Below, one piece after another: positions 11,901-20,300 of a DNA stretch of 64,000 bases. The notes under the pieces were generated by a model, which was not told the DNA's origin, searched no databases, and worked only from the letters and a program-made list of their open reading frames with translations. The stretch is from Bacteroidales bacterium MB20-C3-3. GTDB taxonomy: Bacteria > Bacteroidota > Bacteroidia > Bacteroidales > UBA932. Location of the stretch: positions 558,001 to 622,000 of the forward strand of contig CP141202.1 in assembly GCA_035609245.1 (NCBI GenBank), read 5' to 3'. Every line of letters starts with the position of its first letter. The first letter of the stretch is position 1. The translations under genes were made by a program, and so were the position numbers.

Positions 11901-14900
11901 ATTTTGCAGACCAAAATATTTCCTATATTCCTTTCCTCCTTTCTTTAGACCTAGATGCCCGGCAAGTCCTTTTATCCCCTCGGCTTTATTGTCGTTCATC
12001 CTGAACTTAATACCGTCTCTTAGGATTGTCATTGCTATTGCCTCCTCTCTTGTAGTTGGCTCTCCAAATTTCATCAGGTCTTGCTGCATTGGTGTCAGCC
12101 TCTTTCCTCCAGGTCGTCTTGTTGGTTTCTGGATAGGCTTTGGATTGGAGATCTCTTGTGCTGATTCTTGTGCAACTTGTACAGAAGAAATATCTTGTTC
12201 AGGAGAGAGCATGGTTTTAGCTTGATTTAGTTTCGCAAGCTCTGTGTTAACAATCTTTATTTTTCTTCTGCGCTCAATTGCGTTTGTAGTCTTCTCAGCC
12301 TTTTTAAGGGCCTCCTTTTGCTCTGCTATCAAATCCTCAAGGACAGACAACGATTCGTCTGCAAACTCTGATTTAAGGGCCTCTGCGTACATCTTTGGCT
12401 CTGCTATCTGAGAGTAATCAATCTGACCTTGCTTGTCAACAGGAATTGATATGCCTCCGGTAATAGAATTGCCTGCTTCTGCTTGCTGTGCCTCTTCTAT
12501 TGTTGCTGCTGATTCAGGCTCTTGGACTGGCTCAATAGGTAACTGCTGAACATCCTGAATTGGCAAATTGACTGCGTTAACATCTGCAGCGGGAGCCTCT
12601 TGTGTTACAGGAGGGACTCTCTGCAGGGACTCAATTTCAACTCTGTGTTCGTTGCCATCTCTGTCAACAACAAATATATCCTCCTCTGTTGCATCAATGA
12701 CGGTTACTATCTCCTCTCCTATTGCAAACTCAGCTCCAGGTATTACCTCTGAAAGGTTTACTGGCTGACTCTGCGCACTCTCTTGTTGCTGAGCTACTTC
12801 ATCGGCTATTTCTTGAGATTGAATGGCTGATTCAATAGGCTTAAGAGCATCCCTTGTTTTCAACCAATCATCTAGCCACGCTTTTGAATCAAATGTGCGA
12901 ATATCTTCGATCTCATCTGAAAGGATGGTTTTTGATTCTCCGGTATTGACATTGCGAACAACCATCAATTCTTTTCCCAACTCAGACTTCAAGACATCGG
13001 TAATATACATTAACTCCTCGTTTGCGTTCTTGCCAATCGCAACTGTATCAGGAGACTTTCTCATTGTCACAGGGCCACCCATCTCTGCCTCTGCAACTGA
13101 TAACAGACCCTCATATGCTCCTGCTCTCTCAGCGTTAATCAAAACAGCTTTTGATGCCGCGTCAATAACCGATTCAAGATCTTCATTAACCCCTTTCTTA
13201 TTGATGACTTCTCTTAGATTTTGAAATGCTTGAATAACTGCACTCTCAGACTTATCTTCGTTGAAATATCCGTTTGAGTTTATTGAGTTCTGGACTCCTT
13301 CTATTGCTTGAATTATGTCCTGGTCATTAAGCTCTGATGCCTTAGTAGCCAGGTTTGCATTAGCGGTTTTTGCAGCAGAATTCAACCTCCCTTTTTCTAC
13401 TGCATTAGCCACTCCTCCGGAGACTAATTGGGTGCCTTTGAAAATACCATTCATCAAAGCGGTATTCACTGCTATTGTGCCATAAAATTCAGGGTCTGCG
13501 AGTTGTTTATAGTCGTCTGAGCCTGTAAGAAGAGAGGATAAAAGAGCATTTGGAACCTCCTCAACGAAAATCTCTGTTGATATACCATGTATCTGAGCTT
13601 TGTCAAGAACACCACCCACCTTCTTATAAACAGGGTTAGCGGTAACTTTTTCAAGCGCACTCACATACTTAGACATCGGCCCAAGAATTCTCTTCTTTGC
13701 CAATAGGCTAGTAAGCGCACCCCTCCCAACAAGGTCACCAAACCCCTCTGTCATGTATTCAAGGGTGTTGGTTACATAGGACTTATAAAGGTCTCCTGCA
13801 AGCGTGTTGTCTCCCTTTTCAATTTGTCCATGTTCGTCTTGTGAGAAATTTCCGACTCTTCGTTTAGCCAGGTCTGTATAAAAAGTAGTCGTTAGAGGCG
13901 AGCGCAACATATTCCCTAGTACAATTGACCCTGTTTTCCTTACTGCATAATCAACAGCCTGTCTCTTACCCCCTTTAATGGCAGCCTTGAATGTCTCGGC
14001 TCCTGCTGCCTTACCAAGATTAACAGCCCCTGCAACACCTCCAGTGGCCATAATGTTGACGATAAAAGGGACCATCATCCTTCCTTGCGCTCCTGCCTTA
14101 TACCAAAACCCATTATCCTTTGACTGCATCTCCTGCAACTTCATGTAAGAGTCAATGAGTTTTTGCTCTTCCGGGTTGATTGAGTTCTTATCCTTACTTG
14201 CCTTCTCAAGCAACTCAATCATATAGACATCATCCCTCATTGTCGATAGACCCATTGTCAGGAAGTCTTTGACGGTTCCTGATTTTGTCAGTCCATCCCA
14301 AAACTTTTTGATTCCCGGACTATTTGGATCTAGTGACTCTTGTTGTTCGGCAAGGTTAGCAACATCCCTACGGATAAGCATAGCCTTCATCTGTTTTTCT
14401 ACATCTTCAAGCCTTTCCTTGTTCTTTTCATAGAACTCTCTCTCTTCCTTTGAAATTTTTGCCTTGCTCAGTAGTCCACCCAGCCCCATCATTCGACTTT
14501 CTCTTGCGTTATATCCTGTGAACGAATCCACATCGGGGATATTCATCTTCTGCTTAATTGCATTGAATTTTGCAAGCTCCTCCTTATGTCTATCATTCAG
14601 TTCCTTTAGCTCACCCTCAACATCACTAACAACGCTGTCTGCAGCTATAGGACTTGCCTGCTGAGCTACTTGATCAACACTCTTCGCAATAGGAGCATTC
14701 GCCTTGCTCATCAACGGCGCAGGAGCCTTATCTTGAATAACAAACGGATTCTGAGGCGCAAATGTAGTTTCCGCAGGCGATGGAAGTGGGAGGTTTCCTC
14801 CTGGTCTTCCGGCTGGAAATGGCCCGGTAATGTCTCTTAGAACATAATCGGTAAATTTCCTCTCATCCCCTATCTCCTCTTCGTCAAAAATTGTTTTGAG

Positions 14901-15056
14901 ATTCTTGTACAAATAGGCTGCATCTGAGGCGCTTGTAATTGAATTCAGAAAGTCCTCTTTTTTGCCAAGCTCCTTTTCTGAAACCCTCCCTGTGCCTATG
15001 AGGTTGTTATACAACTTCTCCCTGCTATCAATTTGCTGAGCTTTTGAGTCTGTCAT
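2925..15056 (-). CDS. Giant polyvalent phage protein (4043 residues)
   Basis: Polyvalent proteins are huge multi-domain proteins of phages and conjugative elements, thought to enter the new host with the DNA and block its defenses. This one is intact over 12.1 kb. In order it shows: an N-terminal part with helical, partly hydrophobic stretches (about 325-350); a long Glu/Gln-rich linker zone; an inorganic-pyrophosphatase-like domain (about 1370-1510, with KGHIKLLGYDVTIEQPKG and DEHKVMFGFDS); a conserved FGFRGGEFGNWV block near 1820; an HEWFH zinc-peptidase-type motif near 1905; a repeat-like AMLLKNGAKEAEMEWMGW block near 2230; an EIQSDWAQKGKKEGF block near 2475; a second zincin motif HEVVGH near 2858; and a C-terminal LPD38-like region (about 3490-3860). 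It sits between ejection-type proteins and the portal, so packaging in the virion is likely. Domain names come from memory of the family, not a search. Confidence 0.75.
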   Translation of the reverse strand: MTDSKAQQIDSREKLYNNLIGTGRVSEKELGKKEDFLNSITSASDAAYLYKNLKTIFDEEEIGDERKFTDYVLRDITGPFPAGRPGGNLPLPSPAETTFAPQNPFVIQDKAPAPLMSKANAPIAKSVDQVAQQASPIAADSVVSDVEGELKELNDRHKEELAKFNAIKQKMNIPDVDSFTGYNARESRMMGLGGLLSKAKISKEEREFYEKNKERLEDVEKQMKAMLIRRDVANLAEQQESLDPNSPGIKKFWDGLTKSGTVKDFLTMGLSTMRDDVYMIELLEKASKDKNSINPEEQKLIDSYMKLQEMQSKDNGFWYKAGAQGRMMVPFIVNIMATGGVAGAVNLGKAAGAETFKAAIKGGKRQAVDYAVRKTGSIVLGNMLRSPLTTTFYTDLAKRRVGNFSQDEHGQIEKGDNTLAGDLYKSYVTNTLEYMTEGFGDLVGRGALTSLLAKKRILGPMSKYVSALEKVTANPVYKKVGGVLDKAQIHGISTEIFVEEVPNALLSSLLTGSDDYKQLADPEFYGTIAVNTALMNGIFKGTQLVSGGVANAVEKGRLNSAAKTANANLATKASELNDQDIIQAIEGVQNSINSNGYFNEDKSESAVIQAFQNLREVINKKGVNEDLESVIDAASKAVLINAERAGAYEGLLSVAEAEMGGPVTMRKSPDTVAIGKNANEELMYITDVLKSELGKELMVVRNVNTGESKTILSDEIEDIRTFDSKAWLDDWLKTRDALKPIESAIQSQEIADEVAQQQESAQSQPVNLSEVIPGAEFAIGEEIVTVIDATEEDIFVVDRDGNEHRVEIESLQRVPPVTQEAPAADVNAVNLPIQDVQQLPIEPVQEPESAATIEEAQQAEAGNSITGGISIPVDKQGQIDYSQIAEPKMYAEALKSEFADESLSVLEDLIAEQKEALKKAEKTTNAIERRRKIKIVNTELAKLNQAKTMLSPEQDISSVQVAQESAQEISNPKPIQKPTRRPGGKRLTPMQQDLMKFGEPTTREEAIAMTILRDGIKFRMNDNKAEGIKGLAGHLGLKKGGKEYRKYFGLQNEKTGMSPEHLALYIKEMDDDGLFVNLEDSDIFTDVLEVMRKAYSRRTLFEIIETSRRDQERRFNEEDYYESEEIKSNIASKEELTEEEYEEIIDDYFSEKYLPLSEQDASTILNLIADSVKDEERWRIINESEDLPEDETGRNIAEGVYQRGAGTDVSGGPAIGNQSQYNNEGRSNEGPGGRTGTDKTILQGAALAQSEQSVNPLRKEIESLNQSKKEAIAERDRLIANSAERVGLFGDTKQDPNDLFGGEGFDPSASQPLVDNQNKIIAELDRKIEVLTKNLEQGEREAQGQLKIEEIAQEEARVNTEPTEKQKEAGNYQKGHIKLLGYDVTIEQPKGSTRSGVDKGGKEWSVTMNNTYGYILGTKGKDGEHIDVFVGENPLSEKVYVVDQVNQDGSFDEHKVMFGFDSIEDASKAYNANYEEGWQGLGNITEVSIDDFQKWTENKTRKIKPFAEYKQIRSEQPFVDAPIEEIESRVSEYESIINEREENLKSSNTPITGSNTGVGTLTEAEFSEFTALTSELQRRNTISADEAKLRVEEKRKQRLAQLENDTPIEEGVLQPDVDNESGEPGAEMSEAELKESQETAEKLQDFGQKIGMARKDVAERGFTRTGKDSELPGWAKKYKVFQQKKGTSYADWDTKDGKYEVAIVSGNFFKIVQKNFDTPEAAASAIPLLEVARNHYVRPSSASNDEYSIYRRWSSGKLWEIKKGFKSRDEAMLHMAVNAVSIIEAKDVKVERPHLDNIERIGIEIRKGNITPEQFMDTFGFRGGEFGNWVASDERQSMLNYAYDALVDLAAVINISPRALSLGGRLAIGFGSRGKGLSNAAAHFEADRGVINLTKINGAGALAHEWFHAMDSYFGVFGNQGFVPNEEGVIKSPDPSRDYLSGDYYNNKKVRDEVVKAWNGVWKAMRYKEEMAEYDITRLENKLESSKDSLVRALQNTRGWLAVDRKWGLRKKAATPEQLKSWDALIERVNNYDFGPTSKAETKKKYSFESVYEVQKQLSELTKVISGRSALGADFYSFHRVVMAKDQLENAKSDQTYLKKVNTTFYNGSKDMDASRSSAYWSTNLEMAARGFEAYVDDKLKAVGAKNDYLVHSVNNAVYVALYDAKPYPEGQERLDINNAFDTFFSTIDEKIDEETGNTVLFRQPYFYSPTEQALNSIKQEKGTPEQWKAMLLKNGAKEAEMEWMGWEERFGVAHIDPKMTIGGQGVKLIITKSEIQDWINQNRIEVQEVEKSEKPEIKWTEKDGNTIGSASKAGMNFLYSIRKRDNYFAIYNDLTSKQLSAENTFEEAKNYIENKIYKGYYPQGDTKYSQYQLPGGENYKELLLTMPVKGNTITIAEKEELEVLQRRMNNEIDFPQKDLDRFRVLMQKGRDSYDNKSQFKSSHFDEPNILAHVRFNERTTPSGERVLFIEEIQSDWAQKGKKEGFAGKPNYKKEGDIYKVYDGAGVFFLDAKTEEEAKEIIKTNPILEEQGVPDMPFKNTDQWVNLALRRMMIYAAENGFDRIAWTNGEMQADRYNLSKQTDFIDYWKNDNGTYDFGLSIEFNKPSELTESELESYLGKDIANKIINDKSNPTEHNPARLEGNDLKVGGSGMKAFYDNIIPAQVNKIGKKFGAKVETTEIPAIGKKVYDEDAGERNLTPEAEELYQKYMDSVAEDDGSYPIEQYVSDMENIGYEVVLSETGYPIDLKKTYKGEVYSVQSIPITPAIKEQAAIGMPLYMPESGMEQVDYKGLPLETVVNTVREFARSLNTEVKIIYDTQQYPSNSRYRRAKGWFRPISGEVTIVLSKHNSINDLKTTILHEVVGHKGLRNLLGDTFKKTMQRVFISLPKSVQADYFARYNNRVTAAEEYLSELTKYDIHPTLWQRIKGIIRDALRSVGVFINMSDADMKYMLWRSKNRLQDQAKATSIEVMTDIVKSREKQSRLRSEADVLLREEREPFTLDSNDITLNKWEKTIEALQDRMVSGKKLIEEIKKRGGKVGVFSNFVSEENRSSSRAKAELDDFEDNYYKPILDIVAKWAKEGKSADEISLYMMAKHAPERNRHIVIRDARESILYGFNKDLRKAEGKRRSATAEKDIKAIDESIRNIQSQIDFINSAENAGLIAEIMRNAYDVAFNHDNRSPLPEGMDSLSYMIALNIQKRAISMLSKVAESELSNNRSGLSDEEAADIVNEFEKGLKEVKDVVMFWDNIRKATRFSLDKSLKYGLISKEVHAATSNMYEFYVPLRSWAEKEDIDYQDVFGDNYLGHEILNPVNKHAEGRTSLADNPLGFIASMAETSIVAGSKNEVRRNAWRLIKNNDHMTDLFLIKQAWEVNIADIGDEPIWETTYEPPTQELIDAGMARRLSPNKTYEWHKSRGDIKKHQVPVLIDGSRVLIEFKGPIGARIAAAINGDDVVRWKRTEGIARLTRIMAALKTSKNPDFMLTNFLRDYFFGTMAYSARGGSSLTMTKNLGRAWIAIHKDFTKGKEDSYLKEMYDDFKMSGGETGYVHMLGEQDYKRKVEKLVKEANKAGSVSPTVYAKKTIKVLNHGLDYLAHMSENAVRFATYLTEVERLTKEAGTKQPSETMKKQAALAAKEVTTNFNRKGKWSSQVNSFYAFFNASVQGSANYIKLAKENPKGFVLYNMAMMSIRTALAAWCLSLFGDDDDEKGYLALSDYIKENNFVIPAGDSKFITIPLPHGARALTNIGPLALDVVMGKKSAAEAMDTYSKNIISELSPINLVGLDKSAFIPRKADEVLLTMLPTVVRPFAETALNMDFMSRPIERGNFLATDNGYLPRFRNAYSSTNPILVGLAKELNRLGGGNDSRSAGVKVDKDGNVSRSKVGELLDVSPAYTEHILEGYFGGLGRFINDMYKTTRSAIQGNIPEKQNIPVVRRLYQEPYESLAWQKYYETRSRVNDITKAMKAAKQEGMMEEYMNLNNYYNNTLISTFEIYNDIMKNISSNIKQLPEESPMRKQAEKAMDELVNKFNEEIKYIDANHNKRR

Positions 15057-15060
15057 ATCC

Positions 15061-16119
15061 TTATTCTTCTAAGAGATTTTTCTTTTGCTGTACTGACTTG
15101 CGAGGCAAAAATGATCCTGCTGATTTATCTGTGCTTTCTACCCCTGTATTTTCTGCGTCAAAATAATGTTGAAAATCTGCGTGGCCATCCTTCAGATACT
15201 TAAGCGCAACTGCACGAATGAGATTGTCTGTTGCTTCAAAATTACCTGTTCCCATCGCCCTGTTGATGTTAGAAATGTCATTCTTAATAGATCTCTCTAG
15301 TGGGGTCAGCTGATCATCAGGTTTAGTTTCAAGCCCCTTGTATCTGTCTGCGACATCATTGATTATCTGTTGAGCCTGCGACTTACCCATTGACCTCTGC
15401 TTCCCGGATGGGTCGGTATATACAAGAAAATTATTCTTTTTGACAGCTGTTTTGTCGGCTGTTGCTCTTGCCATTGAAGCATTTGCAGAAGTGGTAGATG
15501 CATTTGCTGATTGTTGTCTAATAGCCTGGTCTCTTGCTATCCTGTCAGCCTCAAATTGAGTGATGCCTTTTTCTTGAACTGTTGAAACATTAGCATTGAA
15601 CTCATCTGATGCAGCAGAGTTAAGAAATCTGTTATTTTCTCTCTTGCGATTTTGATTGAGTGTTGCAAGTTTCTCTTGTTGCTCAATGTGATTTTTCAGC
15701 TGATTTTGATAATCCTCTTGCTTTGTCTTGCGAGCCAGCTCTTGATAGTACAGGTCTGACTTATATTTCTCATCTTGTATATTTGACAACTGAGATAACG
15801 ACTGTTGAACAATAGGGAGGTGTTGATGCCTTGTCTGTGTATAGCCCCCTCCTGCCAGATTAGCAAGTGCGGAAAGGAAGTTTGTCCATCCCGCCATTTT
15901 CGCTGTTCTCGCTGTTCGTTGCTCCTTGTTTTCGAGCACGCTCTTATGCTGTCTTGCTTGCGCAATAGCATCTATGACTGATTGTCCCTCCTGATAGCGG
16001 AATGGCTGAAATTGCACCTGCTCATCATCAGTGAACACTTGTCTCTGCGCCCCTGGTTGCTTGCGTGTAATTGTAGCCTCAACCGGAATAATGCCTAGTT
16101 TTTCCTTATCTGTGCTCAT
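15061..16119 (-). CDS. Probable virion internal/ejection protein, Gln-rich
   Basis: This 352-residue protein is rich in Gln, Ala and Lys with long predicted helices (about residues 50-220) and a single short hydrophobic Gly-rich segment near 85-95. Such composition is typical of DNA-ejection or internal virion proteins of short-tailed phages. It lies four bases upstream of the giant polyvalent gene and just after another ejection-type gene, in one transcription unit. Its start codon sits next to the upstream gene's stop codon, suggesting coupled translation. No enzyme motif is seen. The assignment is from composition and position; a tail-linked coiled-coil protein is the main alternative. Confidence 0.5.
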   Translation of the reverse strand: MSTDKEKLGIIPVEATITRKQPGAQRQVFTDDEQVQFQPFRYQEGQSVIDAIAQARQHKSVLENKEQRTARTAKMAGWTNFLSALANLAGGGYTQTRHQHLPIVQQSLSQLSNIQDEKYKSDLYYQELARKTKQEDYQNQLKNHIEQQEKLATLNQNRKRENNRFLNSAASDEFNANVSTVQEKGITQFEADRIARDQAIRQQSANASTTSANASMARATADKTAVKKNNFLVYTDPSGKQRSMGKSQAQQIINDVADRYKGLETKPDDQLTPLERSIKNDISNINRAMGTGNFEATDNLIRAVALKYLKDGHADFQHYFDAENTGVESTDKSAGSFLPRKSVQQKKNLLEE

Positions 16120-16121
16120 AG

Positions 16122-16796
16122 CTATTCATAATTAAGTCTTCCGTTTGACTGATTGACATATACAGGTCCGTTGCTTGCCCCTGATACAGGTGTATTGAAT
16201 AACTTCCCGTCACTCATCATATATGCAGAAGCTAGAGATCCGGCAGCAGAAGATATGCCTTGCGCTGTGTCTGCCCACGTCTGAGCCCTCTGAGAATTCA
16301 TCCCCATCTGCGCACCTATCAGCCCTTGTTTTCTATTCAGGTACCCCTGCTTCACAGATTGTTGCCTAGTATCTTCTCTCTCAACAAGCCCCGCAATAGC
16401 ATCTGACATTACGCGATTATTCGACTGCTTAGCCGCTAACACGTTTTCATGTGTTGCTCCTGTTGCTGCGGCTGTATTCTCAGTTGCTTTCGTATTATCC
16501 TCCATCACCGATTCCATCCTTTTCAGATAGGCTTTAGACCCTGGATTATCAAGTGCTCCTCTGTTATATTCACGAACATAGTCTGCATTAGCTTCGCTCT
16601 GCATATTATTAAGCAGCCCCTGATTTTTCTTGTTTTCCTTAGCTGATTTGACTGCTCCGTAGGCGGTTGAGGCAACTGCAAGTGCCCCTAAAATGATAGG
16701 AATAGCAGCTTGATTTGTCTGAATGTGTTCAGGGGAGATCAGATCTAAGACAACTGACAGGACGAGTAACATTAGTAATTGCGCAATTGCTTTCAT
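16122..16796 (-). CDS. Probable virion internal/ejection protein with N-terminal membrane segment
   Basis: This 224-residue protein starts with a hydrophobic helix (residues 4-22) and has a second Ala/Ile-rich stretch at about 30-50 (AAIPIILGALAVASTAYGAV). The rest is polar, Asn/Gln/Ala-rich and helical, with a final Gly/Ser/Ala segment. Phage ejection proteins and internal core proteins commonly look like this: a membrane-active N-terminus and a helical body. It is the first gene of the leftward late operon seen here. The start ATG at 16796 lacks a clear Shine-Dalgarno sequence, unlike the portal gene. Function is inferred from character and neighbours. Confidence 0.5.
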   Translation of the reverse strand: MKAIAQLLMLLVLSVVLDLISPEHIQTNQAAIPIILGALAVASTAYGAVKSAKENKKNQGLLNNMQSEANADYVREYNRGALDNPGSKAYLKRMESVMEDNTKATENTAAATGATHENVLAAKQSNNRVMSDAIAGLVEREDTRQQSVKQGYLNRKQGLIGAQMGMNSQRAQTWADTAQGISSAAGSLASAYMMSDGKLFNTPVSGASNGPVYVNQSNGRLNYE

Positions 16797-16892
16797 ATGT
16801 AATCATTTTGCACAATAGTAATAATTACGAGCTCCGCAAACTGTGCACAATGACCACAATTGCAGCTCTCGGGAGGCTACATTTGTTGAAAA
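16797..16892. promoter_or_regulatory. Divergent intergenic region of the prophage
   Basis: These 96 bases separate the leftward virion operon from the two rightward genes, so both promoters must lie here or further off. The octamer TGCACAAT occurs twice in the same orientation, at 16809-16816 and 16844-16851, the second within a TGTGCACA palindrome. These could be regulator sites. I see no full Bacteroidetes-type promoter that I would defend. Confidence 0.35.
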
Positions 16893-17315
16893 ATGGTCAG
16901 TATGGCAGTCAAACAACTAGGAGAGCCGGGCTTCAAGTACACAGAAGAGCTGAAAATAAATATTGTCTACTTATTATTTTCTCGATACAATGGAGATATA
17001 GATAAGTGTTCAAAAGGGGTTCTTGTCAATAAGGCATTACTTGCAAAATGGAGAGACGAGTTGCAGTCGCTGGTGAAGGGAATGCTACCCGGTGAAGACG
17101 AGGCAATAAATTCTGAACTGATATACAAGAGGGGGATGAAGAGACTTGAAGAGGTAATCAAATCTTCTAAGGATCCTCAGAAAATAACAAGTGCTCTCAA
17201 AATAATGAGAGAGCTTGAAGCCGGGAAAGAAGACAGAGAGAGGGAGAGTATATTCGCAGATATAAACAAAATGATATTAGAGGAGGAGGAACATGATGAA
17301 GAGAATAATAACTAA
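16893..17315 (+). CDS. Possible small terminase-like phage protein
   Basis: This 140-residue protein has an N-terminal helix-turn-helix-like segment (about residues 12-55, ending in LLAKWRDEL) followed by a helical region and a very acidic tail (EEEEHDEENNN). Phage small terminase subunits share this layout: a DNA-binding HTH, an oligomerisation part and an acidic end. An in-frame stop six bases before the ATG fixes the start at or after 16893. It overlaps the next gene by 23 bases, so the pair is translated together. A small transcription regulator is a fair alternative; no large terminase gene follows, which weakens the terminase call. Confidence 0.4.
   Translation: MVSMAVKQLGEPGFKYTEELKINIVYLLFSRYNGDIDKCSKGVLVNKALLAKWRDELQSLVKGMLPGEDEAINSELIYKRGMKRLEEVIKSSKDPQKITSALKIMRELEAGKEDRERESIFADINKMILEEEEHDEENNN
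17281..17289 (+). promoter_or_regulatory. Strong Shine-Dalgarno site inside the upstream gene
   Basis: AGGAGGAGG lies inside the end of the 140-residue gene, just ahead of two adjacent in-frame ATG codons at 17293 and 17296. Spacing favours the second ATG. Strong Shine-Dalgarno sites are uncommon for Bacteroidetes chromosomal genes, so this one stands out. Confidence 0.6.
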
Positions 17316-20300
17316 TTTTCAAGGCATCAATAGAAATAACTCAGGACAATCAGCTGGGGATGGTGCGTGCGAAGAGCTAATTAATGTGCGTAATGACGGG
17401 AATATGCTTAGGGTTGTGCGTAAACATAAGGCTATACTGCAAAACTCTGATGCAATTGAATATTTTGAGCACCGGGTTGGAACTGTTAATAATCGTATAT
17501 CTGTTGGTTTTGACAAAACTAATAACACCTACTATATCAGAGTATTTGAGATTATATACAATGGCAGCGAGGAGATAGTGACCGGTGCCTACACTCAGCT
17601 ATATACATCAAGCGCAAGAATCAGCGTGAAGACATTAAATAATATGCTGATTATTAATGATAACGCAAGAGATAATACTATTGTCTATCATTACCTGAAT
17701 GGAGAGTATAAGTTGCAATATGATGGGCTCCCTTCTCTTCCTGCTTTTTCTATTACTAAGAAAGATTATGATGGAGGCCTCCCTCCTGGATTATCAACGA
17801 CCTATTACACATTCGCTGGGCAGCAGAAACCTATTGTAACGAGAATTGAAGATCTTAAATATGAAACTCCTGAAGGTCGCAAATATCTATACTCAACTCC
17901 ATTTTCTCCAAAAAAAGAGGCATATCTCTCAGAAGAGGTATTTCGTGAAACTATCCTCTCTGCTATCAATGAAGCAAGGCAAAAGTCAGATAATTATTCA
18001 GAAGGGTATTTCTTACTATCACTTAATTATACGCTTGTGAATGGGGATGAAACAAAGATGACAGCTCCGGTTATGATTGAAGTTGGCAAGGCAGAACTAT
18101 CTCCTATCATTGAACAGGTCGTTAATTTAAACGGGGGCGCTCTTGAGAATATAATTGCTGCGATCAAGGGGCAGGCTGTGGATATCACGCTATCTAATGT
18201 TGATTATTCTCAATACAAAGACTTGATTAAGTCTGTGAACATCTACACTACGGAGATAATGTCGCATTTGGACCTTGACGTAAAAAAAATGACACCTGCG
18301 ATTACTCATCCTAATCATCCTTTGCAGTATACATACGAACAGCGAGAGTCCTTTGTGGTTGATAATAAGATAACGCATGAAACTCTTAAGAATAAGCTAT
18401 TTTTCAGGCAAAAAGAATTACTTATTGAAAACCTCAGTGAAGTAGTAAGTCTTGTGTTCAATACAGGCAAGCTGACAACAGAGAAGACGATGAAAGTAGA
18501 TAGCTCCGGATGGCTGCGCACTAAGGGAAAATCGTTCATCTACAATAATAGATTACACCTGTATGATTACGAGAGAAAATTCACCCCTGAAGCTTCTATT
18601 TTCAGCAACATGAATTATGTCAAAGGGGTTGCAAATACAGTTGCAGGAGCTCATGTGAGAGTAAGTAATTCAGACGGTAAGGCAATGTATATCAACGGGA
18701 GCGTGCAGATCTATTTTCTCCTAGACGATTTCACAGAGGATATGAAGGTGTGGCTTGCAGATCTAGTCTCTTTTCCTGATAGTAGGGCCGAGTATCTGTA
18801 TATCTATTTCGGTTTTCAAGGCAAGAAATATGCTGGGAAATTATCCCTCTCCCCTTCCTCTACATATAACTATGCGTACAGCGTTAACATTACTAACGAG
18901 ACAACTCCTACTATGATTTGCAAGGAGGTTGTAAGCTATGATCTAGTTGATGAGGATGTTGACGAATCTGTTCAAAATGCAATTATTGTTTCGTCACCGG
19001 GTGCTCCTTATCATTTCCCGGTTGAGCACTCTTACAGAATAAGCGGAAAGGTCAGGAATCTATGCGTTATGGCTGAGGACATCTCTGCGGCGCAAGTTGG
19101 TCAATACCCTCTGTTTGTTTTCACAGATGCAGGCATTTTTGCGCTGCAACAAGGCAGCGGGACGGTCCTATATAGCAACCTACTCCCTATTTCAAGCGAT
19201 ATAGCAGATTCTGTATGTCAAACAAAATATGGCATTGCATACAGCTCAGGAGGCAATGTATACTTCCTGAGCGGGAGGAATGGGAGTCTGCTCTCTCACG
19301 CTCTTGATGCAGTTCCGGATACCTCTGTACGCAGTGCACAGGGTTATAACGTAGCACACGGATCTATTGAGTTATATAGTGTTTCTTCATTCTTGTCTCA
19401 TTCTAACTTCAAACTCTACGCAAAGCGAGCAAATCTGGTATATGATGCGATTGAGGAAGAGCTGATTGTCAGTAATCCTATTTTCAGCTACTCTTATGTG
19501 TTTAACCTGAGAAACAAGGCATGGCATAAGGTATCAGATACATACTTGAAAAATGATAGCTCAAGCAGGTATGTTACAAGAAGAAGTTGGGTGAGCTTCT
19601 CTCCATCTCAACCGGCGCGAGCGAAAATAAGTATCAATGCAATGACAGTAAGGCCTGCTATGACATTTGCATACCTCAACAGGTGTGAGTTTGCAAATGC
19701 GAATACGATTATCCCTGCTGGTAATCAAATGACTCTTGTAATAGGCACAAATAGGCTTGCTAGTTATTATACACAGACGGCAATGCCTCTGTATCTTGTA
19801 ATAGAGATGATTTGCGCTTCTGTAAGCTTCATTGAACAGGAATATAATAGTTTCGAGAATGTATGCTACATATATACTAATCAGAAATCATACGACAATA
19901 AGATTGTGTTCGTGAAAAATGCCGATTCTACTATACTACACTCAGATGGACTAGTTGAGATGGTCGGCAATGTTATTATTGAGAAAAAAGGCATTGATGA
20001 ACAGGTTATGATTAACATAGCGGGCAGAAGCATACCGGTTGTAATTAACTCTAATGACACTTATGTTAGTCTTGCCGGCAGGATTACAGACATGATTAGA
20101 GCAAGTGCAAGCGACATCGTAAGCGCTGAAAAATCAGGCAATATTATATATCTTACTAGCCGGGCGTATGGAAGTCAAGCGAATGATATAATTCTTACCT
20201 CTCAATCATCTCTATATTGTATCATTAATTCTTCTACCTTCACCGGAGGACAGGATGTAGGCGCTACAGACAATATACAAACTCAGCTTATAGACATATA

